Shown: positions 24,483-34,151, numbered from the stretch's first letter. The stretch: 64,000 nucleotides of DNA from Cohnella sp. WQ 127256 (GCF_024519285.1 NZ_JAMZCY010000001.1:1302001-1366000), one strand, 5' to 3'. Numbers and translations are program-made. The notes: a model not told the origin generated them from the letters alone.

Positions 24483-25613
24483 ATGAAAAGTCGGAAGAAA
24501 TTAAAAGTATGGGTTCTTACTAATGAATTTCATCCGATTATTAACGGCGGACTCGGGATTGTCGCAACTCAATTAACTAAAGCGCTGAGCAACTCTGGGG
24601 TAGAAGTAATCGTCGTATGTGCTAGTGACTCTGACAAAATCACATATTCCAAATCGGGCGATAGGCCACGAATTGTTAGGCTTCCTAAAGATTCTCGTCA
24701 CTACAATCATTCCGCACGAGCGTTCAAATCGAGTAACGTTCTGCGGGCAGCTGCAACCCTAAGCTCCGGTAAACCGGACCTCATTCATGTGCATAGTACG
24801 GATTTCTCTGCCGTTGCTTTGGCGGCCGGAAGCTTATACAAAGTCCCTATCGTATATACTTGCCATTCTATGGTTTCAAAAGGGATCACTTCGGTTTCAG
24901 GGAAAAACCAAGCCAAACTTATTCGCGCCTCAAGACGGATAGTCGTTCCGAGTAAGTGGCAGGCAGGTGAAATCAAGCTGTTATACCCTGGTAAACATAG
25001 AATAATATCCATCATTCCGCATGGCGTAAAATCCTTGTCTATGCAACCTAAAGGTTCACCTGACAAATTGCTCTACATTGGAAGACTTATTTCTTCGAAA
25101 GGGATTACCCCTTTAATAAAAGCCATTGCTTTGTTATCACACAAAAATAAAAATGTAAGTTTAACCATCGTCGGAAGTGGCAAAGCACGTTATGAGAATC
25201 GTTTACGCACCCTCTCGAGACAATTGGGCATTTCAAAGCGTATTCACTGGGTTAAAAAGAGCCCGAACGCTGCTGTACAGCGGATGTACGCTTCCTATGG
25301 TGCTGTCGTTGTCCCCAGCAAAAAAGAATCTTTCTGCCTAGTCGCACTAGAAGCGATGGCAAATGGCGTACCGCTTGTGTCCACATTATCGGGTGGTTTA
25401 AGAGAATTCGCAAACACTCGGAATACCCAAGTCATTTCTTCCGTTGATAGCTCTTCTATCGCGAATGCAATTACTGCACTTTGGAGGAGCCCAACGAAAA
25501 CGAAGTTAAGGGTGACTAACGCACGTATAACTGCAGCTCGTTACAAATGGCCTGTGATCGCACGAAGATATAAATCACTCTTTAAGCAACTGCGGAAGGT
25601 GAAGTCTATTTGA
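24483..25613 (+). CDS. GT4 glycosyltransferase, CotSA-like
   Basis: A 376-residue GT-B fold glycosyltransferase of family 4. The N-terminal domain opens with LTNEFHPIINGGLGIVATQL and has DLIHVHSTDFS. The C-terminal donor-binding domain has LLYIGRLISSKGI (about 197-209), VGSG and the nucleotide-sugar motif PSKKESFCLVALEAMANGVPLVST with the EX7E glutamates. The next gene, 4 bases overlapping, is a CotS-like protein. That order matches the cotSA-cotS pair of Bacillus, so a spore-coat role is likely. It is strongly basic (many Lys/Arg), also typical of coat proteins. Confidence 0.8.
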   Translation: MKSRKKLKVWVLTNEFHPIINGGLGIVATQLTKALSNSGVEVIVVCASDSDKITYSKSGDRPRIVRLPKDSRHYNHSARAFKSSNVLRAAATLSSGKPDLIHVHSTDFSAVALAAGSLYKVPIVYTCHSMVSKGITSVSGKNQAKLIRASRRIVVPSKWQAGEIKLLYPGKHRIISIIPHGVKSLSMQPKGSPDKLLYIGRLISSKGITPLIKAIALLSHKNKNVSLTIVGSGKARYENRLRTLSRQLGISKRIHWVKKSPNAAVQRMYASYGAVVVPSKKESFCLVALEAMANGVPLVSTLSGGLREFANTRNTQVISSVDSSSIANAITALWRSPTKTKLRVTNARITAARYKWPVIARRYKSLFKQLRKVKSI

Positions 25614-26608
25614 GCGAAGAAGCGATTGTCAGCATCGCAGAACGGTTTGGGATAAAGGTACGCGGAATTATAAAAATTCGGAATGGGATTTATCGGGTCA
25701 ACACGTCCAAAGGAAAATCATACAGCTTGAAACGAATGTCGAAGCGGCTATCGCGTTTACGATGGATCGACCGAGTGCTTCTTCGTGTCCGAAACAGCGG
25801 TCCACGCCTTGCTTGGCGTAATCCACAAACATCTGAAGGACGAAAGCCGTATGTTTTTTCGAATAAAGGCGATCCATATGTACTTACACGATGGATTTCG
25901 GGGAGAATCCCTTCCCCCCGTTCTCTAAGCGATATGCGATCTTGTGGTGTGGCATTGGCACGCTTTCATGTTGCCGGACGTGCCGCGCTGAAGGGTAAAT
26001 TTGCAAATAGCATGATCGGAACATGGCACTCTACGTTCATTAATCGGCATCGGGACCTCCAAAGAAAAATCGCAAAGGCGAAAAGGAATGGTTACAGTCC
26101 ACCGATTAGCCGTTTTTTACAGCAGCACGGCTTGGAAGTGTTACATTATTCGAACCAAGCGAGAGCGTTGCTGCGAAACAGTGGGTATCGCTCGTATTGC
26201 AACAGAGCACTCCAAACCGGAGTACTCACGCACGGCGATGGAGGTCCGAGTAATTTTATTCTAAATGCCGAAGGCACTCATCTCATCGACTTTGAAACGC
26301 TTTGCGTAGATTTGCGCGCCTACGATTTGTATAGAGTTATTTTCAATTCTTGTAAAGATTATCATTGGGATTTTGCAATTGCTAAAGCGATTCTAAATGG
26401 TTATCGTCAGGTCGCTAAGATTCGTAAAACAGATTATGATCTTATTCAAGTCTGGTTAAGATTCCCGCAGACGACTTGCTTGGTTCTCTCATCATCCGAT
26501 CGATTTCCATTAAACAAAAGTTGGTTGCAATGGGCTCTTGCGTCTGAAAGGAGAATCGGCTCGTTCCTCCAGCAACTCCATAAATATGCTTCAAGACATA
26601 GCTCTTAA
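25610..26608 (+). CDS. CotS-family spore-coat kinase-like protein
   Basis: A 332-residue protein of the aminoglycoside-phosphotransferase/CotS fold. The N-lobe holds KSYSLKRM, the Lys of the nucleotide site. The C-lobe has LTHGDGGPSNFIL (about 205-217) with catalytic Asp and Asn, and LIDFETLCVDLRAYDL with the metal-binding Asp. The usual H-x-D of the brace is HGDGGPSN, which is intact. It starts with TTG overlapping the stop of the glycosyltransferase gene (TTGA at 25610), with AAGGTGA upstream. CotS proteins are outer-coat or inner-coat components in Bacillus. A strong terminator follows at 26641. Confidence 0.85.
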   Translation: MSEEAIVSIAERFGIKVRGIIKIRNGIYRVNTSKGKSYSLKRMSKRLSRLRWIDRVLLRVRNSGPRLAWRNPQTSEGRKPYVFSNKGDPYVLTRWISGRIPSPRSLSDMRSCGVALARFHVAGRAALKGKFANSMIGTWHSTFINRHRDLQRKIAKAKRNGYSPPISRFLQQHGLEVLHYSNQARALLRNSGYRSYCNRALQTGVLTHGDGGPSNFILNAEGTHLIDFETLCVDLRAYDLYRVIFNSCKDYHWDFAIAKAILNGYRQVAKIRKTDYDLIQVWLRFPQTTCLVLSSSDRFPLNKSWLQWALASERRIGSFLQQLHKYASRHSS

Positions 26609-26640
26609 TATTCGATATTGCTTGTACATGAGATTCCGTT

Positions 26641-26684
26641 ACAACAAAGAAACTTTCCATTAACAAGGAAAGTTTCTTTGTTGT
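26641..26684 (+). terminator. Rho-independent terminator of the spore-coat pair
   Basis: A perfect 18-bp stem ACAACAAAGAAACTTTCC pairs with GGAAAGTTTCTTTGTTGT around an 8-base loop, 32 bases after the CotS-like stop. Confidence 0.88.
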
Positions 26685-26826
26685 ATTAAGTTAAAGCTTA
26701 CCTTACATTTATGCGGTTAGCCAAGCCCCACCTAACCTCCTCCTATTCCCATGCATCCCCATTTTCTTTTTCGTAAAGCTGATGTTATGTTGAATAGTAA
26801 AGTCTCAAACATAAGTGGAGGTTGAA

Positions 26827-27720
26827 ATGACTCTATTAATAGGATCCCATGTCTCTATGGGTGGCAAAGAGATGTTATTACAAGCAAGTAAAGAAGCGGC
26901 GTCGTATGGAGCCTCAACCTTCTTAATCTATACTGGAGCTCCTCAGAATTCCAAACGTAAACCAATTGATCAATATAATATTGAACGTGGTCACGCCCAC
27001 ATGAAACTACACGGAATATCAAACATAGTTGTTCATGCCCCCTTTCTCATTAACCTAGCGAACACGAAAAACAAAGAGATTTTTGACTTTGGCGTAACGT
27101 TTCTACATGAGGAAATAAAACGGACAGAAAGCTTGCAATCTGAACAATTAGTGTTGCACCCCGGCTCTCATGTAGGTGCTGGTAGTGAGGAAGGGATCAA
27201 ACAAATTATTCGCGGATTGAATGATGCTTTATCTGAGGTTAGTCACGTACAGGTTTCATTGGAAACGATGGCTGGAAAAGGCACGGAATGCGGTCGAAGT
27301 TTCGAAGAGCTCGCGAAAATCTTTGCTGGAGTTCACCAGAATGATCGTTTGTCCGTCTGTTTAGATACTTGTCACATTCACGATGCCGGATATGATATCA
27401 TCAATGATTTTGACGGCGTTCTTGAAGAGTTTGATCGTGTGATTGGGATAAACAGATTGAAAGTGCTTCACATTAATGACTCTAAAAATGAACGAGGGTC
27501 AAGAAAAGATCGACACGAAAATATCGGACACGGATACATCGGTCTAAATGCTCTTGATTATATTGTGCATCACCCTCAACTCACTCAGATTCCTAAATTG
27601 TTGGAGACACCTTCAATCGGTGAAATCAAATACAAAGATGCACCTTACAAACATGAAATCTCTCTGCTTAGAAGAGAAATATCGGAACCCATTACTAAGA
27701 TCGTAAAAATTAATGGCTAA
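26827..27720 (+). CDS. nfo: Endonuclease IV (AP endonuclease)
   Basis: A 297-residue TIM-barrel AP endonuclease that cuts 5' to abasic sites in base excision repair. Family signatures visible are [33 protein letters not shown] and [14 protein letters not shown], which supply zinc-binding His, Glu and Asp residues; the C-terminal block [28 protein letters not shown] adds the rest. Length is normal. ATG at 26827 is chosen because GGAGG ends 7 bases before it; the GTG at 26815 would place that site inside the gene. Transcribed alone. In spore formers the enzyme protects germinating spores, but no forespore promoter was resolved. Confidence 0.95.
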   Translation: MTLLIGSHVSMGGKEMLLQASKEAASYGASTFLIYTGAPQNSKRKPIDQYNIERGHAHMKLHGISNIVVHAPFLINLANTKNKEIFDFGVTFLHEEIKRTESLQSEQLVLHPGSHVGAGSEEGIKQIIRGLNDALSEVSHVQVSLETMAGKGTECGRSFEELAKIFAGVHQNDRLSVCLDTCHIHDAGYDIINDFDGVLEEFDRVIGINRLKVLHINDSKNERGSRKDRHENIGHGYIGLNALDYIVHHPQLTQIPKLLETPSIGEIKYKDAPYKHEISLLRREISEPITKIVKING

Positions 27721-27730
27721 GTAACCCTAT

Positions 27731-29041
27731 TTAGTTCAACGATATACTGTCTGATGTCACTGCCTTTTGTTGTTTGTTTGACCATATGACTACCGGAATT
27801 AGTAATAATGCAAGGCACCCGCCCGCAAGAGAAAGCGTAACGTAACTGGTGTTTGCAACGACCATTCCCGATAATACTCCCCCCGTCGCCCCCGAAAGTG
27901 CAACTAACACATCAATCGTTCCTTGGGTTTTGGCGCGGGTCGATGGATCTGTCGCATCTACGATAATGGCTGTTCCGCTGATCAAGCCAAAGTTCCACCC
28001 GATTCCCAGCAAAGAAAGAGCAATAATGAGTATCCACATCGAATCAGCTGGAGCAACAGCTGCAACGATACCGGCAGACAAGAGAACGACTCCTGATGCT
28101 ATCGACATGGCTGTGCGACCTAATTTATCAACTAGAACACCGGTAATTAGGGAAGGTAAGTACATCGAACCGATATGGATGCCAATGACTAATCCTATAT
28201 CTTGCAAGCTATGACCATGGTGCTTCATGTGTATAGGCGTCATTGTCATTATAGCGACCATAACCATTTGAGTTAAGATCATGACTGTTGCCCCGACAAC
28301 TAAGCCTTTATTGTTACTTTTAGGCGTTGTCTTTTGTGCTGCAGATGGATCCCTCTCTGACTGTGCTTGATGTATCGCTTTCGCTACAAGCAAGGGGTCC
28401 GGCCGGAGGAATATAAAAATGATCATACCTGCAAGGAGGTAAGCTGCAGCAGCTAAAATAAACGGACCCGCTAGGGCTGGAACTCCGATTGATGTAGCAA
28501 ATCGTCCGGTAACGTCCACCAAATTGGGTCCAGCAACGGCTCCGAAAGTTGTCGATACCATGGCGATACTAATCGCTTTCGCACGTTGCGAGGGGTTAGC
28601 TAAATCTGTTCCTGCATAACGCGCTTGTAAGTTTGTTGCCGTTCCAGCACCGTAAATAAGCAAAGACGCAAACAAAAGAACAATATTTTGATTGAGTGCA
28701 GCGATGATTATTCCAATCGACCCAATGCCACCTATGAAGAATCCTGCGGAGATTCCTAACCTGCGCCCATAACGTTGTGAAAGTCGTCCTATTAGCAAGG
28801 CGGCCACAGCAGATCCTAAGGTGAACAAGGCCGTGGGTACGCCAGTAATACTTTCCGTTCCCAACATATCCTGTGCAAGGAGCGCTCCGACAGTAACTCC
28901 GGCAGCAAGCCCTGCACCCCCGAAAATTTGGGATAGCACTACAATGAGAAGCGAGCGTTTATACAATTGTCTCTGTCTATCAGGGAAATCGACGTACCCT
29001 CGAATTGGACTGTTTGACTTACTATGAGGATCATGCGGCAT
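27731..29041 (-). CDS. MFS transporter
   Basis: A 436-residue protein with about 12 helices in two halves, joined by a charged loop near residue 220-240. The loop between helices 2 and 3 has the MFS motif A pattern GRLSQRYGRRLGI. The second half has LVDKLGRTAMSI at the matching place. It could export a drug, or a siderophore, given that the iron-uptake operon lies immediately upstream in the same direction with a 107-base gap. The substrate cannot be read. It converges on nfo with only 10 bases between stops. Confidence 0.85.
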   Translation of the reverse strand: MPHDPHSKSNSPIRGYVDFPDRQRQLYKRSLLIVVLSQIFGGAGLAAGVTVGALLAQDMLGTESITGVPTALFTLGSAVAALLIGRLSQRYGRRLGISAGFFIGGIGSIGIIIAALNQNIVLLFASLLIYGAGTATNLQARYAGTDLANPSQRAKAISIAMVSTTFGAVAGPNLVDVTGRFATSIGVPALAGPFILAAAAYLLAGMIIFIFLRPDPLLVAKAIHQAQSERDPSAAQKTTPKSNNKGLVVGATVMILTQMVMVAIMTMTPIHMKHHGHSLQDIGLVIGIHIGSMYLPSLITGVLVDKLGRTAMSIASGVVLLSAGIVAAVAPADSMWILIIALSLLGIGWNFGLISGTAIIVDATDPSTRAKTQGTIDVLVALSGATGGVLSGMVVANTSYVTLSLAGGCLALLLIPVVIWSNKQQKAVTSDSISLN

Positions 29042-29148
29042 CGCTTTGAACCACCTTTCAAGTTGTTAAGAATGATGCCTACATAGGAAGCACTACCTAT
29101 CACTACACTGCATTTCATCTCTTCTATTGATTATATATAATCGTTATG

Positions 29149-30729
29149 TTATTTCACAATCCTATTCACAAGCCAATCAATAATGACTAGTCGCCCCTTC
29201 GGCGTCCAACTCATCACGAACCAGTTCGGGATCAGATTGACATTCCCTTTGCGAACCGCCGGTATCTCAGACCAAGCCTTTGTCCGAGTTAGCCCATCGA
29301 ACATCTTCTCACTGCCAGCCAAGACATGGTGCTTCTGGATGAATAGATGCTCCGTCTCCAAGACAGGCATGGACTCCGGTAACACCTCCATTCTCCACGT
29401 CGATTCAGATTGTTGAGCGCCGGACTTCAAAGAAAGCTCTCCATAGATCAGTTCATTTAACGGGTGACCTGCCGTTCCCTGGATGCCGACAGCACGATGA
29501 CTGACTTGCATGATCGTAACGCGTTCATCACCCAGAGCTTGATGCAGTTCTTGCCGGGCGTCTGCAATACGCAATTCCAAGCGGCTTAATATTTGCTCGG
29601 CTTCACGTTGTCGGTTGACTAGATCGGCGACTTTCATGAAGTTCCCTTTCCAATCCCATACGGAAAAGTCAAGAAAGACTGGGAATGCGATCTCTTTAAG
29701 TGAATTCTTAAATTCCATATGATAGTGATCGGCTAAGATCAGGTCAGGAGCGGAACGCTTCAACTCCTCCAACTGATCGCGCAACATCTCCACGTACTCT
29801 CCCTGCGCCAAACCAGGATATTGGAATAAATCCACTACGCAAACCGGTTCGATGCCTAACGGTTGCAAATGATCATGGAATCCGAGCGAGGATGCCACAG
29901 CTATCTTTAATGTACTTCGTTTCATATAGACAGTAGGAGAAACGCCAACGACACGCTGGAACATTCGGCTGAAATAAAATTCGCTGCGAAAGCCTACAGA
30001 AGCGGCCACTTCCTTGACGCGGCTATAATCATGTTTTAACAGCTGCTTTGCCCGATCTATTCGAATATTGCTTAAATATTCAACTGGAGATAATCCTGTA
30101 ACCTTGCGGAACTTACGGGAATACGCGGCTGATGCCATGCATGCTGTATCAGCCAGCTCTTCCATGCTGATTTTCTCTTGATAGTTCTGCTCCATATAGA
30201 AGATGCTTCGATCTATGCGTTCATCACTCACATTTGAGGAGTCCTCAACGCTTTCGATAATGCCATTGATTAAGGCTTCTAGTTGTAGTCTTAGCGAGAA
30301 GTGACTTTCCTTCTGCTGTCCTCTGCTTTTTTCATACATTTGAAGGATATGTTGAAACACCTGCTGTGGATGCCGGATCGGAAGTTGTCCGGGAAGGAAG
30401 GAACCTGCCAAAGATAGTGATTTTGTCACCGAACGCTGCCCTTTTGATTTCGCTAGCGAAATCGGTTCGAAGAATACACCGAAATATTCAAAATCTTCTC
30501 TTTGCTCCGAAAACTCTATCACCATGCCTGGAACGAGCAAATAGAGCTCGAAAGGCCGTATTTTACAAAGCATCCCATCGATTAGAGCAACCCCTTCTCC
30601 CTTAATAATAAAACATAACAAATGCACGTAAACCCGATACGAACGAGTAGTCGAATTATTTAGGATTTTGCGCTTGCGAACCGATGAGAGTAAGAATATC
30701 GGATGAGTCTCCGATGAAGGGGATAGCAT
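29149..30729 (-). CDS. AraC regulator fused to a siderophore-binding domain (Btr/YbbB-like)
   Basis: A 526-residue fusion. Residues about 20-110 form a cupin-like sensor. Residues about 165-265 hold the AraC double helix-turn-helix (ISMEELADTACMASAAYSRKFRKV and VKEVAASVGFRSEFYFSRMFQRVVGVSP). Residues about 275-526 are a periplasmic-binding-protein domain of the FecB type that, lacking a signal peptide, acts in the cytoplasm. In Bacillus subtilis Btr, such a domain senses Fe-bacillibactin and activates its uptake genes. It is the fourth gene of the Fur-box operon, 43 bases after the second permease. So the operon encodes importer and its cytoplasmic sensor. Confidence 0.9.
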   Translation of the reverse strand: MLSPSSETHPIFLLSSVRKRKILNNSTTRSYRVYVHLLCFIIKGEGVALIDGMLCKIRPFELYLLVPGMVIEFSEQREDFEYFGVFFEPISLAKSKGQRSVTKSLSLAGSFLPGQLPIRHPQQVFQHILQMYEKSRGQQKESHFSLRLQLEALINGIIESVEDSSNVSDERIDRSIFYMEQNYQEKISMEELADTACMASAAYSRKFRKVTGLSPVEYLSNIRIDRAKQLLKHDYSRVKEVAASVGFRSEFYFSRMFQRVVGVSPTVYMKRSTLKIAVASSLGFHDHLQPLGIEPVCVVDLFQYPGLAQGEYVEMLRDQLEELKRSAPDLILADHYHMEFKNSLKEIAFPVFLDFSVWDWKGNFMKVADLVNRQREAEQILSRLELRIADARQELHQALGDERVTIMQVSHRAVGIQGTAGHPLNELIYGELSLKSGAQQSESTWRMEVLPESMPVLETEHLFIQKHHVLAGSEKMFDGLTRTKAWSEIPAVRKGNVNLIPNWFVMSWTPKGRLVIIDWLVNRIVK

Positions 30730-30772
30730 CTATGAGCACAGCCTTTCCTTAAACCTGCATAATTCATTGGAT

Positions 30773-31762
30773 TTAAATAATTCGTCGACGAAGCAGCAAA
30801 TAGACCATATAGGGTGCTCCAATCAATGCCGTGATTAAACCGGCCGGTATCTCGAACGGTGAGAATACAATTCTCCCAAGTAAATCCGCGGACATGACGA
30901 TGAGCCCACCGATCAGCGCTGCGACCGGCAGCCTCTTAATACTCGGATTTCCAACCAAATGAAACGCCATATGCGGAGCCAACAGCCCAACGAAAGCGAT
31001 CGTTCCCGCCATCGATACGGCCGAACCTGCTAAACCCACGCTAATCAAGATTAGAAGAAGCCGGATAGTCTCTAAACGGATGCCCAACCCTTTTGCCGAT
31101 TCATCACCCAGCTGAAACAGATTAAGCTGTCGCGCGAACAGCAGAAGCAAAGGAAACAAAAGAACCAACCAAGGAAGCAATGGCCAGAAGTGACTCCAAG
31201 ATCTCCCGTACAAACTACCTGCCATCCATATGGAGGCTTGCGTTACTTGAAAGATATTTCCGATTGTTAACAAGTACGTAATCAGCGCTCCAGCCATAGC
31301 TGAAATGGCAATCCCGACCAATAACATGCGTACTGTTGAACTTCCTTTTCTCCATGACAACACATATATTAATGCCGCAGCAATCAGTGCCCCGCCAAAT
31401 GCGACCACAGGAAGCCTACTCACTGGAAAGGATGGAATAAGCGTTATTACGGCTACTACAGCGGCAGCCGCTCCTGAATTAAGTCCAATGACGCCAGGCG
31501 ATGCCAATGGATTACGAGTAATGATTTGTAATATCGTCCCTGACAAGGCTAAGCCGCATCCTACCAAGAAACCGGTCAATGCTCTTGGCAACCGCAGCTG
31601 GCGAATCGTAAAGGCGTATTCCTCATTCCCCAAACCCAATGCGGTCCGAAGGGCTTCGAAAGCAGGAATTGCTCTTTCACCGAGAATGATGTTAAGGATA
31701 AGTACTAATAGATTTAAAAAAAGTAAAAGCAGGACGATCCACAGCCAATGTCTCTTGATCAC
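30773..31762 (-). CDS. FecCD-family iron-siderophore permease, second subunit
   Basis: A 329-residue membrane protein with about ten helices. It has the family block GCGLALSGTILQIITRNPLASPGVIGLNSGA split over two helices, and SMAGTIAFVGLLAPHMAFHLVG, which holds the EAA-like loop contacting the ATPase. The start is taken as GTG 31762: the frame continues upstream but that part is a shadow of the first permease gene. GGAGG lies 14 bases before it, a long spacing. No ATPase gene is present in the operon, so a shared ATPase elsewhere must energise it, as with Bacillus FhuC or YusV. Confidence 0.88.
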   Translation of the reverse strand: MIKRHWLWIVLLLLFLNLLVLILNIILGERAIPAFEALRTALGLGNEEYAFTIRQLRLPRALTGFLVGCGLALSGTILQIITRNPLASPGVIGLNSGAAAAVVAVITLIPSFPVSRLPVVAFGGALIAAALIYVLSWRKGSSTVRMLLVGIAISAMAGALITYLLTIGNIFQVTQASIWMAGSLYGRSWSHFWPLLPWLVLLFPLLLLFARQLNLFQLGDESAKGLGIRLETIRLLLILISVGLAGSAVSMAGTIAFVGLLAPHMAFHLVGNPSIKRLPVAALIGGLIVMSADLLGRIVFSPFEIPAGLITALIGAPYMVYLLLRRRII

Positions 31763-31770
31763 GAGAGAAA

Positions 31771-32760
31771 CTATGTCCTCCCCCCCTTTCTCAGCACCAA
31801 ATAAATGAGAAAAGGCGCTCCGAAAAAGGCAGTTACGACCCCTACTGGGATTTCCTGAGCAGGATGCACGAAACGTGCCGCAATATCTGCCGCTAACAAG
31901 AGAAACGCGCCAAGCAAAGCCGCATAAGGCAGAATCCAGCGATAGTCGGCGCCTACGAGGAAGCGCGCCATATGTGGAACCGCTAGCCCGACAAAGCCAA
32001 TGGGCCCAGCGATGGCTACCGCGCTCCCCGCAAGCATGACAATGACAATGATGCACAGAACCTTTGTGAAAAACACGCGCTGACCCAACCCACGAGCCAT
32101 ATCGTCACCAAGATTAATGACGTTCATATGGCCGCCCATACTGAATGCGGCAATTAATCCGAACAGCATATAGGGAAGCATTTGCTCCAGTAAATGGATA
32201 TCCCTTCCTGTAAGAGAGCCGGCAAGCCAAAATCGCATCGTATCTAAAGTTTGTTCATTTAAGATAAGTATCCCTTGCGTTAAGGATGCTAGTAGAAGAT
32301 TTATTGTAGATCCGGCCAATACAAGCTTGACCGGTGTCAACGGATCTCTGCCTAGTGATCCTAGTAGAAATACGGAGCTACCTGAAACCGCGGCTCCCAA
32401 TAATGCCGACCAAGCAAATATCGAAAGGGAAGTCGAACCAAATAAGAAGGAAGCAATAACAGCAGCCAGAGCTGCACCGTAATTCACTCCGAACAATTCC
32501 GGACCGGCGAGAGCGTTCCGACTAAGAACTTGCATTAAACAACCCGCAACGGCTAATGAACTGCCTACCATTACCGCTATTATCGCTCTAGGCATTCTAA
32601 CGGAACGAATGATCAACTGTTCGCGTGAACCGTCGAAGGACAAGAACGCATTTAGCACCGAGCGGAAAGGAATTCTTACGATTCCAAACCTGATACTGAT
32701 CATTGTAGCTACAATGACAAGAACCAGAAGGACTGCCAAACCTATGAATCTGATCTTCAA
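31771..32760 (-). CDS. FecCD-family iron-siderophore permease, first subunit
   Basis: A 329-residue permease with about ten helices. Family blocks are RMPRAIIAVMVGSSLAVAGCLMQVLSRNALAGPELFG (across two helices) and AIAGPIGFVGLAVPHMARFLVG before the ATPase-contact region. It would pair with the permease encoded 8 bases downstream to form a heterodimeric channel for a ferric siderophore. It lies 142 bases after the binding-protein gene, with two hairpins between. Control by the Fur box at 33938 is expected through the operon. Confidence 0.9.
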   Translation of the reverse strand: MKIRFIGLAVLLVLVIVATMISIRFGIVRIPFRSVLNAFLSFDGSREQLIIRSVRMPRAIIAVMVGSSLAVAGCLMQVLSRNALAGPELFGVNYGAALAAVIASFLFGSTSLSIFAWSALLGAAVSGSSVFLLGSLGRDPLTPVKLVLAGSTINLLLASLTQGILILNEQTLDTMRFWLAGSLTGRDIHLLEQMLPYMLFGLIAAFSMGGHMNVINLGDDMARGLGQRVFFTKVLCIIVIVMLAGSAVAIAGPIGFVGLAVPHMARFLVGADYRWILPYAALLGAFLLLAADIAARFVHPAQEIPVGVVTAFFGAPFLIYLVLRKGGRT

Positions 32761-32802
32761 TGTCTATCCCCCCGCAGCATGACTGTAAAATATAGCAGAA
32801 TA

Positions 32803-32873
32803 GAGATTGGGCCGTCGCTAGGACGACCCAATCTCTGATCAATCAATTTGCAGTGCTTGCTTATTAAGCAAGC
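32803..32873 (-). repeat. Two hairpins between binding-protein and permease genes
   Basis: GAGATTGGG-CGTC/GACG-CCCAATCTC (32803-32835) and GCTTGCTT/AAGCAAGC (32855-32873) lie in the gap. Neither is followed by a T tract. Their place suggests that the binding protein is expressed above the permeases through RNA stability. Confidence 0.6.
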
Positions 32874-32902
32874 CTGATGGTATGCCTTCTGTAGCCGTTA
32901 TC

Positions 32903-33916
32903 CTAATCGACAAGATAAGTATTCAAATCGTCAACCACTTTATTTACCGCTTGAATGCCAAGTCCACTCATCCAATATTCCCAGTCTACCGGATGTACGC
33001 GTTTATTTTTGGCGCCTTCTAAAGTCGCCCATAGTGGACTACCTTCCAACTTAGCGAAGGCGCTCTCCTCTCTATTAAACCAGAGCATCACATTTCCATC
33101 CAGATCAGCAATTTGCTCGATTGTTAAGTCTTTGGAAAACCCTTCGTCGCTTTGTGCAGCAGGGCGTGCAATGCCAGCATCGGTCATTATACTACCCGCA
33201 AACGTACCTTTCAGGTAGATCTGGATTTTTTCTTCCCGCGGGCGGAATAAGGAAACCTCGATGGGCTCACTTGCGGAAAGCTTTGATTTCAGCTCTTCAA
33301 TTCTTTGCTGGTAGTTTTCCAGTAGCTTCTTGCCTGCTTCTTGTTTATTCACCGTCTCCGCATGAAGCGAGAGATTGGCTTTCCAGGTCACGCCCAAGGA
33401 TTCTACATACACCGTTGGTGCGATTTGCTTCAACTGATCGCGAATCGCTTCATGCGCGTCTTTGTTTCCGATAATTAAATCCGGCTTCAGCGCATCGATC
33501 GCTTCCAAATTCGGTTCATTTACCGTTCCGATATTCTCAATACCGTCCGTGCCCTTCAGATAGGCCGGATAAGGATCTCCAGCGGATAGTATCGAAGGAG
33601 CGCCGATTGGTTTGATCCCTAGTTCCAGTAGATTATCGAGGGCACCGATATCCAGTACAACGATCCGCTCGGGATTTTCCGGGACCTCAACATCTTCATA
33701 TGAATCTTTTACTATTCTTGTTGCCGATGTGCTCGTTTGAGTATTTCCATCTTCAGATGCCGTTTCTGTGGCTGCTGGCGCAACCGACTCTGGGGTCTTG
33801 TTGTTTGCGTTGCTCGATTCCGAGCTGCCGCATCCTGCAAGGATCGTCAGCATTAGTGCAAGAACCGAAAAATAAATCCCAAATCTGCGATGAATCCCCT
33901 TATGACTTCCTAACAT
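32903..33916 (-). CDS. Iron-siderophore substrate-binding lipoprotein
   Basis: A 337-residue lipoprotein with signal peptide and lipobox ILAG-C at about 26-30, then an Asn/Ser/Thr-rich linker to about 70. The binding domain shows the FecB pattern: NPERIVVLDIGALDNLLELGIKPIG, EAIDALKPDLIIGNKD, EEKIQIYLKGTFAGSIMTDAGI and a closing GIQAVNKVVDDL. It captures a ferric siderophore outside and hands it to the two FecCD permeases. ATG at 33916 with AGGAGG upstream. The perfect 27-base Fur palindrome ends 22 bases before the start codon, so iron repression is strong. Confidence 0.92.
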   Translation of the reverse strand: MLGSHKGIHRRFGIYFSVLALMLTILAGCGSSESSNANNKTPESVAPAATETASEDGNTQTSTSATRIVKDSYEDVEVPENPERIVVLDIGALDNLLELGIKPIGAPSILSAGDPYPAYLKGTDGIENIGTVNEPNLEAIDALKPDLIIGNKDAHEAIRDQLKQIAPTVYVESLGVTWKANLSLHAETVNKQEAGKKLLENYQQRIEELKSKLSASEPIEVSLFRPREEKIQIYLKGTFAGSIMTDAGIARPAAQSDEGFSKDLTIEQIADLDGNVMLWFNREESAFAKLEGSPLWATLEGAKNKRVHPVDWEYWMSGLGIQAVNKVVDDLNTYLVD

Positions 33917-33937
33917 ACACTTAATCCTCCTAAACCT

Positions 33938-33964
33938 AATTAATAATGATTATCATTATTAATT
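33938..33964 (-). promoter_or_regulatory. Fur box
   Basis: A perfect palindrome with 13-base arms around one central T (33951). Its core AATAATGATTATCATTATT differs from the classic Fur consensus only at the end positions. It sits between promoter and ribosome site of the iron-uptake operon. Confidence 0.93.
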
Positions 33965-34079
33965 AGAATAATAGCGTACGTTCGATAGACTGTCCATGCA
34001 AAAACCTTTCGATTTCATGTCCTTTTTGACCGATATTTTCTCGACAAATATCACGAGTAGCGGTAAAATGTCCAAAACC

Positions 34080-34125
34080 TAAATAAAACAAGGAGTAGCC
34101 CCATGGCTGCCCCTTGTTTTATTTA
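34080..34125. terminator. Bidirectional terminator
   Basis: A 14-bp perfect stem TAAATAAAACAAGG/CCTTGTTTTATTTA with an internal GCC-ccat-GGC hairpin. It ends the pentapeptide gene and protects the Fur-regulated operon. A related hairpin is at 35741. No gene is seen in 33965-34079. Confidence 0.85.
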
Positions 34126-34151
34126 GTAAACCTCTGCCATACCTATTTTCA

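Noticed and set aside
31763..32056. 98-residue N-terminal extension of the second FecCD permease
   Set aside because: It is the other frame of the first permease gene, Cys/His/Arg-rich and unlike any permease; GTG 31762 gives the normal length.
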